NCBI GenBank assembly: GCA_018287875.1
Contig: JAGVVL010000001.1
Span: 8,246,001-8,310,000, forward strand
DNA from: Nigrospora sphaerica
Lineage: Eukaryota; Ascomycota; Sordariomycetes; Amphisphaeriales; Apiosporaceae
Length of the DNA stretch: 64,000 bases
Reading direction: 5' to 3'
Shown: in pieces, positions 10,450-21,793 of the stretch
How the letters are laid out: every line of letters starts with the position of its first letter
Numbering within the stretch: position 1 is the stretch's first letter
Program-made: the position numbers and the translations under genes
Notes under the pieces: generated by a model
What the model was told of the DNA's origin: nothing
Databases searched by the model: none
What the model saw: only the letters and a program-made list of their open reading frames with translations

Positions 10450-11848
10450 GCAGGCCGGGCTGTGCCACCGTGTGTCGGGGCAGTTTTCCTTGTCTCCTTG
10501 TGACGCGTTTTTAACATAGCGCAAAAAACGGCTCCGGCGTTCTTAGGAGGGTTTTCATACCTTAGATACCATTGGTTTTCAACAACATGGATTTGATTTA
10601 GTGCTACTTTTGAGCAATGGCCAAGATTGTACAAAACAGCGCAAGGGGGTTCCTAAAACCCATGGTCCCAGCTGGGTGCCGTGAGATGAATGCAAACTAA
10701 GATGAGCATGAGACGTGGATAGCCGTAACGAGAGCTCACCGTTTCTCACGTAGACCGTGGGTCCTCTCGGCGCTTACCCACGGTCCCGTCCGCTCCTACC
10801 AGAGCCGCGCCGCCCTGGGTCTTGGGGCAACACTTCGGTCACACTACACGCGCACGTCACGAGCAATTACGGGCTCGGGCAGACAAGCGGGTGGGGACGA
10901 AAAGAAGAGCCAAGGCCTGCCTGGTAGCGCACGTCGTCGGGTCCATTCGCTTCTAAAAAAAAAAAGGCAACACTGACACTTCGTGTGAAGCTGCACGATA
11001 ACACGAGAATTTTCCCTTTCCTCTTCTGCTCCTTCTTTCCCTTTTCTTCTGGGGGCTTGCGGTGCTCTTGTTCCCTGTTTTCTTGGCCCTGGCCAAACAA
11101 GCAGCAGGGATCCAACTATAGTGTGAAGGGGTGCCGGCAGGTCTGCCTCCTATCCTTTCCGTCCATCTTCCCTTTCCATGCGTACAGCCGCGGTTCCCCT
11201 CTTAGGTTCGGAAAGCGCAACCGGACTTTATTTCTGGCCTCTCTCCGTTCGCCAATCAAGTGTAGAGAGCGAGCGTGAGATAGAAAGAGCTTACAGTCTA
11301 TCCTTCTGGGAGTAGTGACAGCGGTTTAACTGATCAACAAGAAAATAAACCTTGCGTCCTTTCACCTCGGGTCTCTGTCGGGCTGGTATTTGGCGCACAT
11401 TGGAGCACTGATTCTGTCCGCGGGACGGCAAGGGAAGACAAAGGCCATCACGGCATTGGTGCATCGTCATCGGATACCGGGAGCCAAACGAGCAAATTCC
11501 GAAAGGGGGGCACCCGGAGGTCGGGATTCCGCCCTTAGCGTCCGGCCCAAACGTGTGGCCAATTCCCGATTAGACGAGAGCTGCGTCGGTGGTTGCACAA
11601 ACACGGCCACCATCCGCATTGCAAGCTCCAGCGACCAAGCGAGCACCAGGTAGGTAGCCGGCAATGAAGGGTTCGACTATAGGACCGGGGTGCGTAGGTC
11701 CAAGACCTGCCTGGGCAGACTGAGGCCTTCACCGATGAGGAGGAACTTGGTGATGCAATAAGTCATCGCCAACCGTGCGGCCCCTCCCGCTGTGCAAGCA
11801 TCGCTGTTGTGGAAACTGTTATCAAAAAGATACGTAAAAAGAAATGCT
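10450..11848. other. Convergent intergenic region, adenosine kinase / Est1-like
   Basis: 1.4 kb between two gene 3' ends. No gene or RNA is supported. It holds the perfect inverted repeat at 10754-10784, a short A tract near 10960 and pyrimidine-rich stretches. Confidence 0.6.
10754..10784. repeat. Perfect 9-bp inverted repeat with a 13-base loop
   Basis: ACCGTGGGT at 10754-10762 and its exact complement ACCCACGGT at 10776-10784 flank a 13-base loop. It could form a stable hairpin in RNA from either strand. It lies about 300 bases past the adenosine kinase stop. Confidence 0.8.
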
Positions 11849-14800
11849 TCACTTCTGAGGCGGCTTGTTGTTGTCCCACACACCCCTCAGGATGGCCTGG
11901 TCGTAGGCATTGGCTTTCTCAGCACCGCCCATCTCCTTGATCTTGTTGCGGAAATGTGTGGGATCGACGCGGTTGTTCTCCCCACTGCGCCCAAACGCCG
12001 TGCTACCGTTAAAGTAGTTGCCGTTGCAGGCCACCATGCCGGCCCGAGCCGACTGCTGCGCGAGGGCTGGCGTGCCCGCCCAAATTTGGCTCGAGTTGGA
12101 CAAAGCCCACGCCGAGGGCGATCCCGTGGAGCCTCCGGCCGCGTCGCTGGGATTGTAAATGGACGAGAACTGGTCTGCGAAAGATTCCATGGATCCGTGC
12201 GATCGATGCGAAGGCGAGCCGGCCAGGGGTGGGCTGGGTGACATATGGTTCGCATGGCTTCTGCCCAAAGGGCTGGCAAGGCCAGACGCACGACTTCCGC
12301 CCGAGTAGCCGGTAGTGGCCGCACCCCCTGATCCTCCCAGATGTTGCTGCGATCTTCCCGCAGCAGCTCCTCGGCTCTGCGTGCGCTCCGCAGTGCGCAG
12401 AAGCGACTGAACTACCAAACGTTCGTTTTCCTGCGCGTTGAAGGATTGTCTAGCCTCGGGTAAAGGCGGGGGGCCAGAGCCGAATGCTCGCTGGGAGCCG
12501 CGAATCGATGGCATGGCCTCTGCTGTGTACGACGATGGTCCACTTGACGGTATGCTGGTGCCCACTCCGGAGCCGTACTGGGCAGATAGCTGAGAGCGAA
12601 GGTTGTCGAGGGCGGCAGTGCGCTGCGAAGTGGCAAAATCCGGACTAGGGGTGCTCAGAGAAAAAGCTGAGGGACTTGTGCCCATTCGCATTTGACTTGC
12701 GTTGGACACACGGCGGTCGGCCCCGAGGCGAGAGGCCGGATTGAACGGTGCGCCGAGACCGGCCTCGCGGCCGGATCCTCCATATGCATGGGGACTCATC
12801 TGGCCAAAAGCGCCGCCAGCATGGCCCATGGCAGGATTGGGTGACGCAACGGTCCGCGGCACATTCTGTCCCTCCATCTGTCTGGAGACACTGCCGTCGG
12901 ACGGGCCGTCGTTGGCGGAAAGAAAGTAGTCCCAGGGCAGGCTGGGAAGGGATCGGTTGTAAGCCGTCGACTGTCCCACGGACGGTATGGGCGCCTGAGC
13001 CCCGGGCGCGCTGGCGAAGCTGGACTTAGTTGCCGCGTTGGCATACTGGGCAAAGACGTCGTTGGCCATAGACGTGTTCATGCCGTAGCTCGTGTCGGTA
13101 TGGACCGAATGGGACAATAGGAGAGAGTCGTCGTGTTCATCGGTGTCGCATACGAGGTCTTTGAGCATGTCGCTAACAAGATGATCCATGGCGCTGTCGC
13201 CAGCCCCCACAGCTTCGTATGAGGGCTCTTGTTGGCTCTTTCTGGTTGAGTTCGTGCCAGGTATCGGCATGTAGTCAACTTCGCGTTGGCTACCTCTGCT
13301 TGTACCGGTTCGGGACGTGGACTTGTAGGGCCGGTCCCGCTGAATCTTTCTGCCTGTACCAGTGCTAAGGGCTGAGAAGTAAGCAGGCTCGTTCGCGCTC
13401 ACGGCTAGGGCTTTGGGCGGCGCAATGTGTGCCGTATCCTCGCTTGGACTGTTGGGGACGTCGTTGCTCAGTGCACCCTTGTCGCTGCTGGCGCCGAGGC
13501 TGGCCAAACTCTGGGAAAGGAGGGCTTCGTCGAGGGGCTGGCCCATGGGCTGGACGCCATTCTCGGGATACACCCACACCTTGCGACCGTCGGCGGCCAT
13601 GGTAAGGAGAAGGGGGGACTCCCGACTGTTAGCCAAATGATATCCACAGAGCACAAGGTCACGGATACGCCACAGGTTCTCGGTCCGAGGTTGGAAGTTG
13701 TAGCCAGAGACGTCCTTGCGCGGTTTGGGCGTGGTGGGCGTCTCGTTGGCGGGCGTTTGGAGAAGAAACAAGGGCAAAGCCGGTTTGGACAGTGGTCGAA
13801 GGCCAAGTGCTTCAATATCCTCGAGCAGCAAGTACTTCGAGACAGCAGCGCTGCTGTTGGCGGCAACGTGGGGAACGAGAAGGGTCAAAACGTCGGCAAC
13901 AAGGCGGTGGACGTCTCTCCAGCTTTTTTGGTCGAGGTGTTCCTGGAATGCGGATAGCTCTTCTCTGGTGAGGTACAGCCACGCGAAATAGAATCGGCAG
14001 AGCTTGGCCAGTTTGACGAGCGGAGCAGAAAAGTCCGTGATGCTCTCGCCCTCGTCTGCCTCGGCCATTGTGGCCGTGGCCGTTTCTGCCTGGAGGACAT
14101 TGCGCAGCTGACGCACCAAGACGAGAATGGTGCGCATATTGAAGTTCAATAAGTATTCGCATGAGTTTGAGCGCTGTTCACTCCATTGTTCTGTCCCGGG
14201 TTCGTAGCATCAGCACATTGGCATATCGAGCGAGCGGCGCCTCTCGTCTTGTTTGATACGCACCTTTGACCTTCTCCATGGCGATATCATAAGCCGCCAT
14301 GTTGATGAGGATCATTTTCAGCACGACAGCCTCGTCCCCCTCCTCGGCCTTGACCGACATCTCTAGACGATGGAGCACCTCCTTCTCGAGCTCCTCTTTT
14401 GCGGCGAAGGCGGCTCCTTTGGCGTACGAGGCGTGCAGCCGCAGGAACCAGATGGTCATGGCATCGGACGGGTCTCGAGCGGAGCCGCGGCGGGAATTGG
14501 ACGGTGTCTCGTAGCGCTCCAGGGCCCTGTCCAGGTTGCTGGGACCGAGCGCATACGGCTTCAGAATGGAAATGGAGCGGTGGAAGCGGTAGATGACATC
14601 GAGCTGCTGGCCCTGTTGCTGGTGCAGTACAGCCATTTGGTGGTGGCACGACCCATCGTTGGGGTCCAGCATACTGGCGAGACCATAAAAGGTCATGGCC
14701 GTGTCAAAACTGCTCTTGGACGCCCGCTCCGAATGCTGGCAGCGGTACCGGGCCAAGTCGCCCAGGCGCACCAGGGTCATATAACAAGAGCTGAGGAGCT

Positions 14801-15492
14801 GGGAGCGCAGCACGGGGGGCAGGGACTCGGACTTGGCGTTGGTCTCGGTCTCCAGTTCGAGGCCGTGGGCGGCCTCGCGGAGCTCGGGGATATCGTACTG
14901 GCTGGCGAGCCGCTGGACGTAGGCGCGGTAGAAGGACTGGGACGTCTTGAGGAAGTCGCGGTACAGCTTATCCACCTTGCGCTTCTGTACGACCTGGCTC
15001 CTGTCGCCAATGCGGCCCAGGACCTTGCGGTACGCGTTGTTGAAGGACGTGTGCGTCTGCCATAGGATAGTCTCGACGTCATGTTCGCGAGCAAAGGAGA
15101 AATCGGCAAAAATGGTGGTCACGCAGGCGAGACGGAGCCTGTACCCGTAGTTAGCTCGCAGGCATGCGGAGGTTCACACGGGAGCGCCCTACTGTTTGAT
15201 TAAGGTCTCGATCTGCTCGAGGCGCAAGGTGTAATTGACGTTGACCCGCGATTCGGGATGCAGTTCGTCGATTTTCTGGGCGATGGCCTGGCGGACTTTG
15301 CCCACCGTCCTAGGGAAAAGTCAGCTGCCGACCGTTATGTGTGCGCGCGTATGGACGCAAAGGGGGAGAATGGGCGCGCCGGCGGGCAGCACTCCCGCGC
15401 GAGGAAAGGTCGACTCGCCGGGCTCGAGGCCGGTGCGGGGGAAACACGTACGCCCAGTTTGTTTTGGCGGCCTCTCGCAGGTCGGACGCCAT
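11849..15492 (-). CDS. Est1/SMG5-7/Ebs1-family protein (telomerase or mRNA-decay factor)
   Basis: Four exons on the minus strand, 15492-15452, 15309-15193, 15138-14264 and 14190-11849, give 1124 residues. The first 340 residues form the helical-repeat domain of Est1/SMG7: VNYTLRLEQIETLIKQLRL near residue 40, YRDFLKTSQSFYRAYVQRL, LARYRC, then the hallmark LDPNDGSCHHQMAVL followed by YRFHRSIS and the NLDRALERY motif. This is the 14-3-3-like TPR fold that binds phosphoprotein partners. Residues from about 345, starting EQWSEQRSNSCEYLLNFNMR, continue the Est1 domain to about residue 500. The rest is a long Ser/Gly/Pro/Gln-rich tail. No PIN nuclease domain is seen, so it is closer to SMG7/Ebs1/Est1 than to SMG6. 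Which role it plays (telomere or nonsense-mediated decay) cannot be decided here. Confidence 0.88.
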
Positions 15493-17576
15493 GATGGACG
15501 GCTGTTTCGAGCCAAGCCGGGGACGGCAAGCGGGAGGCCAGCGGCCGAAGTCGGGTCTGGAAGGAAGCGGAGGTGGACCAGCAGCGGCTCGGCGGCGAGC
15601 GTCTCTGGCGGGCCGATCTAGTATTGTTTTTGTTGGGTGGCGGCGGGGGAGGCGACGGCCGGGGGATGGGAGGGCGGTTTTCCTCGGGGGGAGGAAACGG
15701 CTCACTGCCGGGACTTCTGCTCACTCGGACTCGGAACAGGACGCGGGACGCGCAGGAGATCCATAGCAGTGCATGCGCGGGCGGGGAGTAGGAACTCGGT
15801 GCGCGGCGCGGGTGTGAGCAGAGGTGGTGGCTGGAGCTGCTGCGGAGGGTGACGGCAACATTGGCGAGGATGGCGGGGGGGAGAAGAGAGGGCGTAGGGG
15901 AGCAGCGGACTATGCGGATGCGCCGGCGCGGAGACTGTGCGTGCGTGCGTTAAGACCACGTCGGTTCGGGCGAACGGGCAACGAGGGCGACGATGTTTTG
16001 TGGTGGTGAGAAGAACGGGCAGCAGATTGGGCACGCTCACTCTCGCACGCCCACCTGTGTGTATTTGAGTGGGAATTCGCAGGCATGGAGGGACGTCAAT
16101 GGTTTCCGCTGCATGCAGTGCAGGCTCTGGGCCCGGCCGCCCTACTTGGGTAAGTTCCCAGCCTTGGCTCGCTGTTAGTGCCTCTCGCTTTACGGAGAAT
16201 CGGCACTCCTCCCCCACCCACACACGCACTCCGCAATGGGAAGAGACGGGCTTGTTGAGAAGGGACACGACCGACGGGAGGTAGGCAAAGTATGGATGTA
16301 ATGTAAGGTAGTGAATTACGTGATACTGTCCCTCCTCATGGTCAGCATTTACATCCATTTAGGTACTGCTTAATCAAGTACTTATGTACTTTCCATATTA
16401 CCTACATGTAGGTAGTACGTGCTTTGGCATCCAGCATGGAGCTACCTAGCTCTCTCTCGACTCCCCCGTGTTTTGCCGCCTTGCCTGTTGCTCTGGCGCC
16501 CGCCATGACAAAATCGATGGCTCACGCAAGACAACGCCCACGCACAACCTCGGAGACGGAGGAGGAGCCGCACACGATTAGCTGGCCTCGCCTCTCTCAA
16601 AGCTGCTGGGCCTTTCAGAGGTGGATAATTGACCGCGCCATCGCAAGCCCGGTCGGCGTGAACTTCACCATGGGCGGCCTGTCGTAGGGGGTCCTCCTGC
16701 CTTGCTCTCCAGCTCCTCCGTCCATCAAGTTGCATGTATATCTATCTATACATAGCCCGTACATAGCTCTCGCACATAAAGTGACTAAGTATGTAAACAT
16801 CCGTATTCTAAGTAGATTGAGCGCCCGACCTCTTTTTCCCTCTCCCTGTTTTCAATATGTTGATCGCCCTATGCGTAGTACGGTGCCTTGCTTCCATGGT
16901 GGAAGCTTGGGGCTTGGTGGCCTCGAGACTTGTACATTTTCGCCCTTCTCCCTTTGTAGGCGACATTCTTGACCGCCTTGGCGACAGCTCATGCAATCGT
17001 CCGAGTCAAATGGGACGGACGCGCAGGAACGCAAGCAAGCGGGCGAACGGGAGCGCAACCCTAACAGGTCCTTTCACCCCCAACTTTGAGCCTGAAGCGG
17101 CCATCCCGAGCCGACTTTCCTCCCTTGTGCGAACCGTTTTCTGCTTCTGCTTCGGTTTCCGTGCCTGTCCGTGCCCGCTGCCTGTGTGAGACGCAATCGA
17201 GCGTCTGGACAGTCGTCTGTTAACCGATCGATCAACAACCCGGCAACGCAACGTTAGCAAGGAACTCACTGGAAGAAGCTTTTTTTTGGGCATCCCCCGT
17301 CCGGCCAGCACGGTGGCTTCCCTATCTACTACAAGGTGAGCATGTTGGCATCAAGAGCGTCATAGCTCCCGCCACATAATACAGCTTCGGCCGACCCATC
17401 ACACCTGAACTGACGGGTTGTGGATAGCGGAAGGTAGAATACTAAGGAGCGAGGGGAGAGTCCTCCCCGGCAGATTTATACTCTTGCGTAATTTGTCCCC
17501 CCCTTTCTTATCTCCTTGACCAGAAACATCCGTCCCGCCTCCCACTACGCATACACACACACGCACGCACGCCACG
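15493..17576. promoter_or_regulatory. Divergent intergenic region, Est1-like / ZNF511-like
   Basis: About 2.1 kb between divergent starts. The left part (15500-16000) is very G/C-rich with GGCGG runs. Around 16365-16420 there is a cluster of TACCTA/AGGTA and GTACTT motifs of the kind also seen in the gene-poor stretches. A 9-base T tract lies at 17280-17288. No gene is supported; the open frames here are compositional. Confidence 0.5.
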
Positions 17577-18552
17577 ATGAAGCGTTCACGTGAGATGGAA
17601 GAAGATGACGATGCCCCCGGCGGCTACCCCACAACCGCTCACAGTGACGGCCAGGACGCACCAGGGACGGCCGCCCTGCCCACCGCTCGAACGTCCGCGC
17701 CCGCCGACGCCAACGCCAACGGCCCGGCCGCCAAGGTTGTGGAGGTGGACGCCTCGGCCGTCGACGCGGGCGCCGACGCCGTAATGCGCTGCTCGCTGCC
17801 GCCGCACCGGGAGCCCCTGGCCTTCCCGTCGTACGGCGCGTACGAAATCCACTACCGCCAGGCGCACTCCAACCGCTGCGTCGAGTGCCGCCGGAATTTC
17901 CCCTCGGAGTACCTGCTCCACGTCCACATCGAGGAGTGCCACGATGCAATTGCGGCCGTGCGGCGGGAGAAGGGCGAGCACACGGTATGGCCCCAACTCC
18001 CTCGCGAAAAACGCCATCGCCAACGCCCCAGCCCCCTTTTTGTTTTCCATGGCTGACGACCCAAATTCACAGTATTCGTGTTTCGTGGAGGGCTGTGACC
18101 GGAAATGCCGGACGCCCCAGAAACGGCGGATGCACCTGATTGACAAGCACATGTACCCGCCAAACTACTTCTTTGCCGTTACCAAAGAGGGCATTGACGG
18201 CCGGGACTCTTTGCTCCTGGAAACGGGGCACCGCCGCCGCCGGTCGTCTGTGTGCCAGTCCGGCGCGACGAAGGCGGCTTCACGGAGGCACGAGGCCCTC
18301 CTGGGGAACGCAGCGGAGATGGATGCGGCACCGGCACCGGAAAAGACCTCGGACCGTGAACCAGCCCCCAGCCCAGCGGCTCACGTCCCCGTCGTCCCGG
18401 TCCGGACACTTCCTCCTCTCGCCGGGCCCAAGGAGTCCAACCCCGACACCGAGATGGCGGACCTGACCGGTGCCATGTCGTCCTTGAGGTTCATTCCTAA
18501 CAGCGTGCGGTTCGGGCGCGGCAAAGGAAAGAGTGGCTTTGCAAGACGATGA
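17577..18552 (+). CDS. C2H2 zinc-finger protein, ZNF511 family
   Basis: Two exons, 17577-17984 and 18073-18552, give 295 residues. The start gives MKRSREMEEDDD. After a low-complexity acidic and Ala-rich leader come two C2H2 fingers: CVECRRNFPS...HVHIEECH at about residues 101-122, and CFVEGCDRKCRT...HLIDKH at about 139-161, split from the first by the intron. The following box YPPNYFFAVTKEGIDG and the C-terminal SLRFIPNSVRFGRGKGKSG are marks of the ZNF511 family, found from fungi to animals. Molecular function is poorly known; nuclear location is inferred. It converges with BUD31. Confidence 0.88.
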
Positions 18553-18939
18553 AGACACGGACAGGTATACGCATGAAAGCATGATACGACGATTACGAGC
18601 AAGATGAGCCCCGGATTTGATGGCATAGGGCTCCCTAGCTTAGGTCACCCCTGATAGATATCCGGGACCTTGTAAAAGACCGGACATGAGGGAGCATCTA
18701 CAATCCCTTGGGGACCCCCCTATACACCAGAAGTACGTCTGACGAAGCAGCCACTTTATTTTGGGTATATGCAGATGAACCGCAGCTCATTGTCAAGCGG
18801 CCCAGCCTCCGTCTCCCATAGTCGGAGGGGTGCCCAATGCAGTCGAGAAACCCACAACCAGAACGCCTGAGCCCCGTAACGCCGATGCCATGATAGAAGT
18901 GCCTGAAAAAATATACGCGACGAGGGAAAAGCGGGCCCG
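18553..18939. other. Short convergent gap, ZNF511-like / BUD31
   Basis: 387 bases between two stop codons, enough only for the two 3' UTRs. Nothing else is seen. Confidence 0.7.
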
Positions 18940-19472
18940 TTAGTCGCTGGAAGCGCAGCCGCGACAGCCGCAGTTCACGCACTGCACCTCCTTGCTCTCG
19001 TCCTTCATTTGGGCCTTGGGCACGCGGCATATGCAGGTGGAGCTGTAGTTAGTCTCCTTGGTCTGCACGCAGCGGAGGCAGCACAACTGGGAGGGAAGGG
19101 TCAGCAGTGCGCCTCAGGCGGAAGTGAAGAGCGCCTCGGGGTAGGGGCGGCAGGGTACTACTTTACCTTTTCGTAGCCCTGTTTCTTCCACTTGGCGATG
19201 AGCATGGGGTCGGCGTAGCCGTTCTTGAGCAGCCAGTCGTACAGTTGACGGCTGATGGCCTCCTTGTCGTAGTAGAGCTCGTAGACGTAGCGCGAGCGCT
19301 GGTGGGCGATCTGGAATATGGGCCACTGCGCCTGCGCCTTGGGCACATGGTCCGACGGCGCGTTCTGCGCATCCTTCATCTTGATGCTGAACACCTCGAG
19401 GTCGTCGCGGATGTCATCAAAGCCCGCCGGCGGCTTCTTGGCCCGCGAGGCATGGGTGCGAATGGCGGGCAT
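18940..19472 (-). CDS. BUD31: Pre-mRNA splicing factor BUD31 (G10 protein)
   Basis: Two exons on the minus strand, 19472-19167 and 19086-18940, give 150 residues, the normal size. Family marks run throughout: MPAIRTHASR at the N-terminus, WPIFQIAHQRSRYVYELYY, LYDWLLKNGYADPMLIAKW and KKQGYEKLCCLRCVQT, then the Cys-rich C-terminal zinc cluster (CICRVPK, CVNCGCRGC). BUD31 is a core component of the Bact/C spliceosome and the NineTeen-associated complex, acting in the nucleus. The single intron falls just before the zinc cluster. It shares a 439-base promoter region with NDUFA6. Confidence 0.97.
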
Positions 19473-19911
19473 TGTGTGGGTTTTGGTAACGGGAGGGGGG
19501 CCGCCGGGGGGCAAACGCTTCGCAAACGCAGGGGGGGATTTCAGCAGCGATAGGAGTGTCGCCGGGCGCCGAGGGGAAAGCTGGGGTGAATCCAGCACCT
19601 GCTACCACGGAGGAGATATCGTTTGCGCAGCCTTTGGGATGTCGAAGACGATGGTGGGGCAAGGCTGAGGGAACTGGGACTGGATTTCTTGAAAGCGCCA
19701 TGAGAAATGGGCGGACGCGCCCACGCCACGCCACGCCACACTTGTTGCGGAATTGTGGCGCCCGGCCTATCGGGTTGCGTGTGGCTGTGTGCTCGCCCAA
19801 GCTTCAACCTCAACTCCAGTGAGGCTTCCCCATCGCAAGGCCTTTTGGAGCTTGACGTCGATTGAGCAGCAACCACCCTAGCCAAACGTCACCGGGCAGA
19901 CCACATTCGCC
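19473..19911. promoter_or_regulatory. Bidirectional promoter region, BUD31 / NDUFA6
   Basis: 439 bases between divergent start codons. It contains a short CCACG/CCACGC repeat near 19719-19740 and a CCCCCC/GGGGGG run near 19495-19540. No factor site can be named with confidence. Confidence 0.6.
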
Positions 19912-20834
19912 ATGGCGGTGACACCGACCCAATTCGCAAAGAAGACTGTTCAGTGTATGCAAGACGGGCTTCCCTGCCTCCGCCCCCCCACCCCTCGGTC
20001 GTCTTCTTGCACTCCTTACCCCGACTAATCCTCTTCCCTCCCCGCAGCGGCCAACTGGAACGATGCGAAGAGACGAGTCCTTGCGGCCTACCGCGAATGG
20101 ATGCGAGCTGTACGTCCCGTTCTTCCTCCGCTGCCCCTGGGGTTTCGCCTGCCCATTGACGGAGGCCCGCGATCTCGCGTGTTCCCCGGCCCCCGATCTG
20201 GCGCGGGCGGAACGACGGGGGAAATGCGCGCCCCCCCCCCTCCCCGAACGAAGAGAGAGCTCTCTGGCTGACCGGAGCCCTCGGCGATTCCCTTCTCCCC
20301 CGACTTAGGCGCCTGAGATCCAGACCATGTACTCGATCCCGTTCCCCGTCTCCGTGATCCGCACGCGCATGCGGCAGGAGTTTGAGCGTCACCGATTCGT
20401 GAACAAGCTGCCCGTCGTCGACGTCCTGCTCATGCAGAACAATGCCGAGTACCAGGTCCGTTACCTTCCCGTCTCTTACCAGTACAGAACGGCCCGCGCG
20501 AGCTCGGAAGGGAATGGAGGAATGCACCATGCGGCTACGTCACGTACCGGCACGGGCCGGACGTTGTCCGGGGAGTGGGGGTGGAAACGGCCTTACGGGC
20601 AGGGGAGCCGATTGCTGACTGCTCGCTACAGGAGATGATGAACTTCTGGAAGCAGACCACCCACGTCATGTCGTACTTCCCCGAGGAGAACTTCCGCGGA
20701 CACGAGAGATTACCCAAGTCCTTCATGCAGGGATTTCTTGAGGTAAGTCCCTTCCCGCTACCACCCTCTCCCAGCGCGCGTTCCGCGGCCTACGGGATCC
20801 TGACCATGGCCATTTCTTGCAGGGCCGTAACTAG
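19912..20834 (+). CDS. NADH:ubiquinone oxidoreductase subunit NDUFA6 (B14, LYR family)
   Basis: Five exons, 19912-19954, 20048-20109, 20309-20455, 20632-20742 and 20823-20834, give 124 residues. The protein is an accessory subunit of mitochondrial complex I in the matrix arm that binds the acyl carrier protein. The family core is complete: [19 protein letters not shown] (the LYR-type helix, with AYR), [49 protein letters not shown] and the end GFLEGRN. The last exon codes only for GRN and the stop. The first junction is set at 19954/20048 because it yields QSANWNDAK, as in the family. Confidence 0.95.
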
Positions 20835-21035
20835 AAAGGAAATGGGTATCGATTCCTTGCCACTGTACATAGCAAAAGAGCAAGAACGAATTTCAGATTC
20901 CCTTTAGACCAAGCCTGTCTCTGTGCCCCGAACGCCGGTGTATGTATGCCATTGGAAGCCTTCTCCGGCCGCGGCTGGCATGTCATCCTCTTGAATCCCC
21001 ACGCTGCTCCTCTTCGTCCCGGGACCGCGGCCAGC

Positions 21036-21793
21036 TCACGCCTTCTGGGCCATGAACTCATCCCGCGCCGCGACGAACTTGTCCGTCACAACGTCGCAGA
21101 GGTCCTCCAGGTCCGACAGACCTTTCTCCAGGGCCGCTGTGGCGGTGGTGGTATCTGCCATCAGGGTTAGATGCCGAGTTTCCCGGAAGTGGAAGGGCGG
21201 CGGCGCTCGCGACTCACCATAGGTCTGTATCCGAACGTTCATCTTGGCTTCTGAGGGGTGCGGGATAGAGTAGGCGCAGAACTCCACCTCGGGACTGGAC
21301 AGCCCCATGGCCTGATCAGCATTGCTACAAAAAGGAACGAGCGGGGACTGGGTGGGCTTCGGTTCGAAGGGGATGGGGGAAGACGCCCAGGCCTGAGGGT
21401 AGGTCTTACTTCTTCATGATGATGTACCGCAGCGCGTTGCCCAGCGTGTGGCCCTCCTCGAGGAACTCGAAAGAGGCGGCGGTTTCCGAAGAGCCCGGCA
21501 ACTATCGTTTTCATTGCTGCCGCGTTAGCTTCCGCCCGTCGCATCAGCTGCCCACCGTCCGCGGGCGCCAGAGGGGGGGGAAGGGCACATCTTACGATGC
21601 GGATTCTCTGTTGTTCCTCCTCCTCTTCCTCCTCCTCCTCCTGCTCGCCCTGGCCGTCGGCACCGCCGTCCTCGGCCATGGCCTCGTCGCCGTCCTCGGC
21701 GGGCTTCTGCGCCGACGGGGGCGCCGCCGCCGTCACGTCCTCCATGGTGGCGTCCTCGGCCTCGGCCGCCGTCTTCTTGGTCCGGCTCGGCAT
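21036..21793 (-). CDS. RPC19: RNA polymerase I and III subunit RPC19 (AC19)
   Basis: Four exons on the minus strand, 21793-21596, 21501-21410, 21294-21218 and 21154-21036, give 161 residues. The protein pairs with AC40 in the alpha-like assembly platform shared by Pol I and Pol III. The N-terminal 65 residues are acidic, with a run of glutamates encoded by a GAG-type repeat; the Rpb11-like core follows: [30 protein letters not shown] and MNVRIQTY, then a C-terminal helix. Exon 3 is placed at 21294 because it gives KNPEVEFC; an in-frame acceptor 30 bases earlier would insert ten residues. Converges on NDUFA6 with a 201-base gap. Confidence 0.95.

Noticed and set aside
15702..16358. Minus-strand frame of about 218 codons upstream of the Est1-like gene
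   Set aside because: Pro/His/Arg-rich with no recognisable pattern; it lies in the shared promoter region of two genes.
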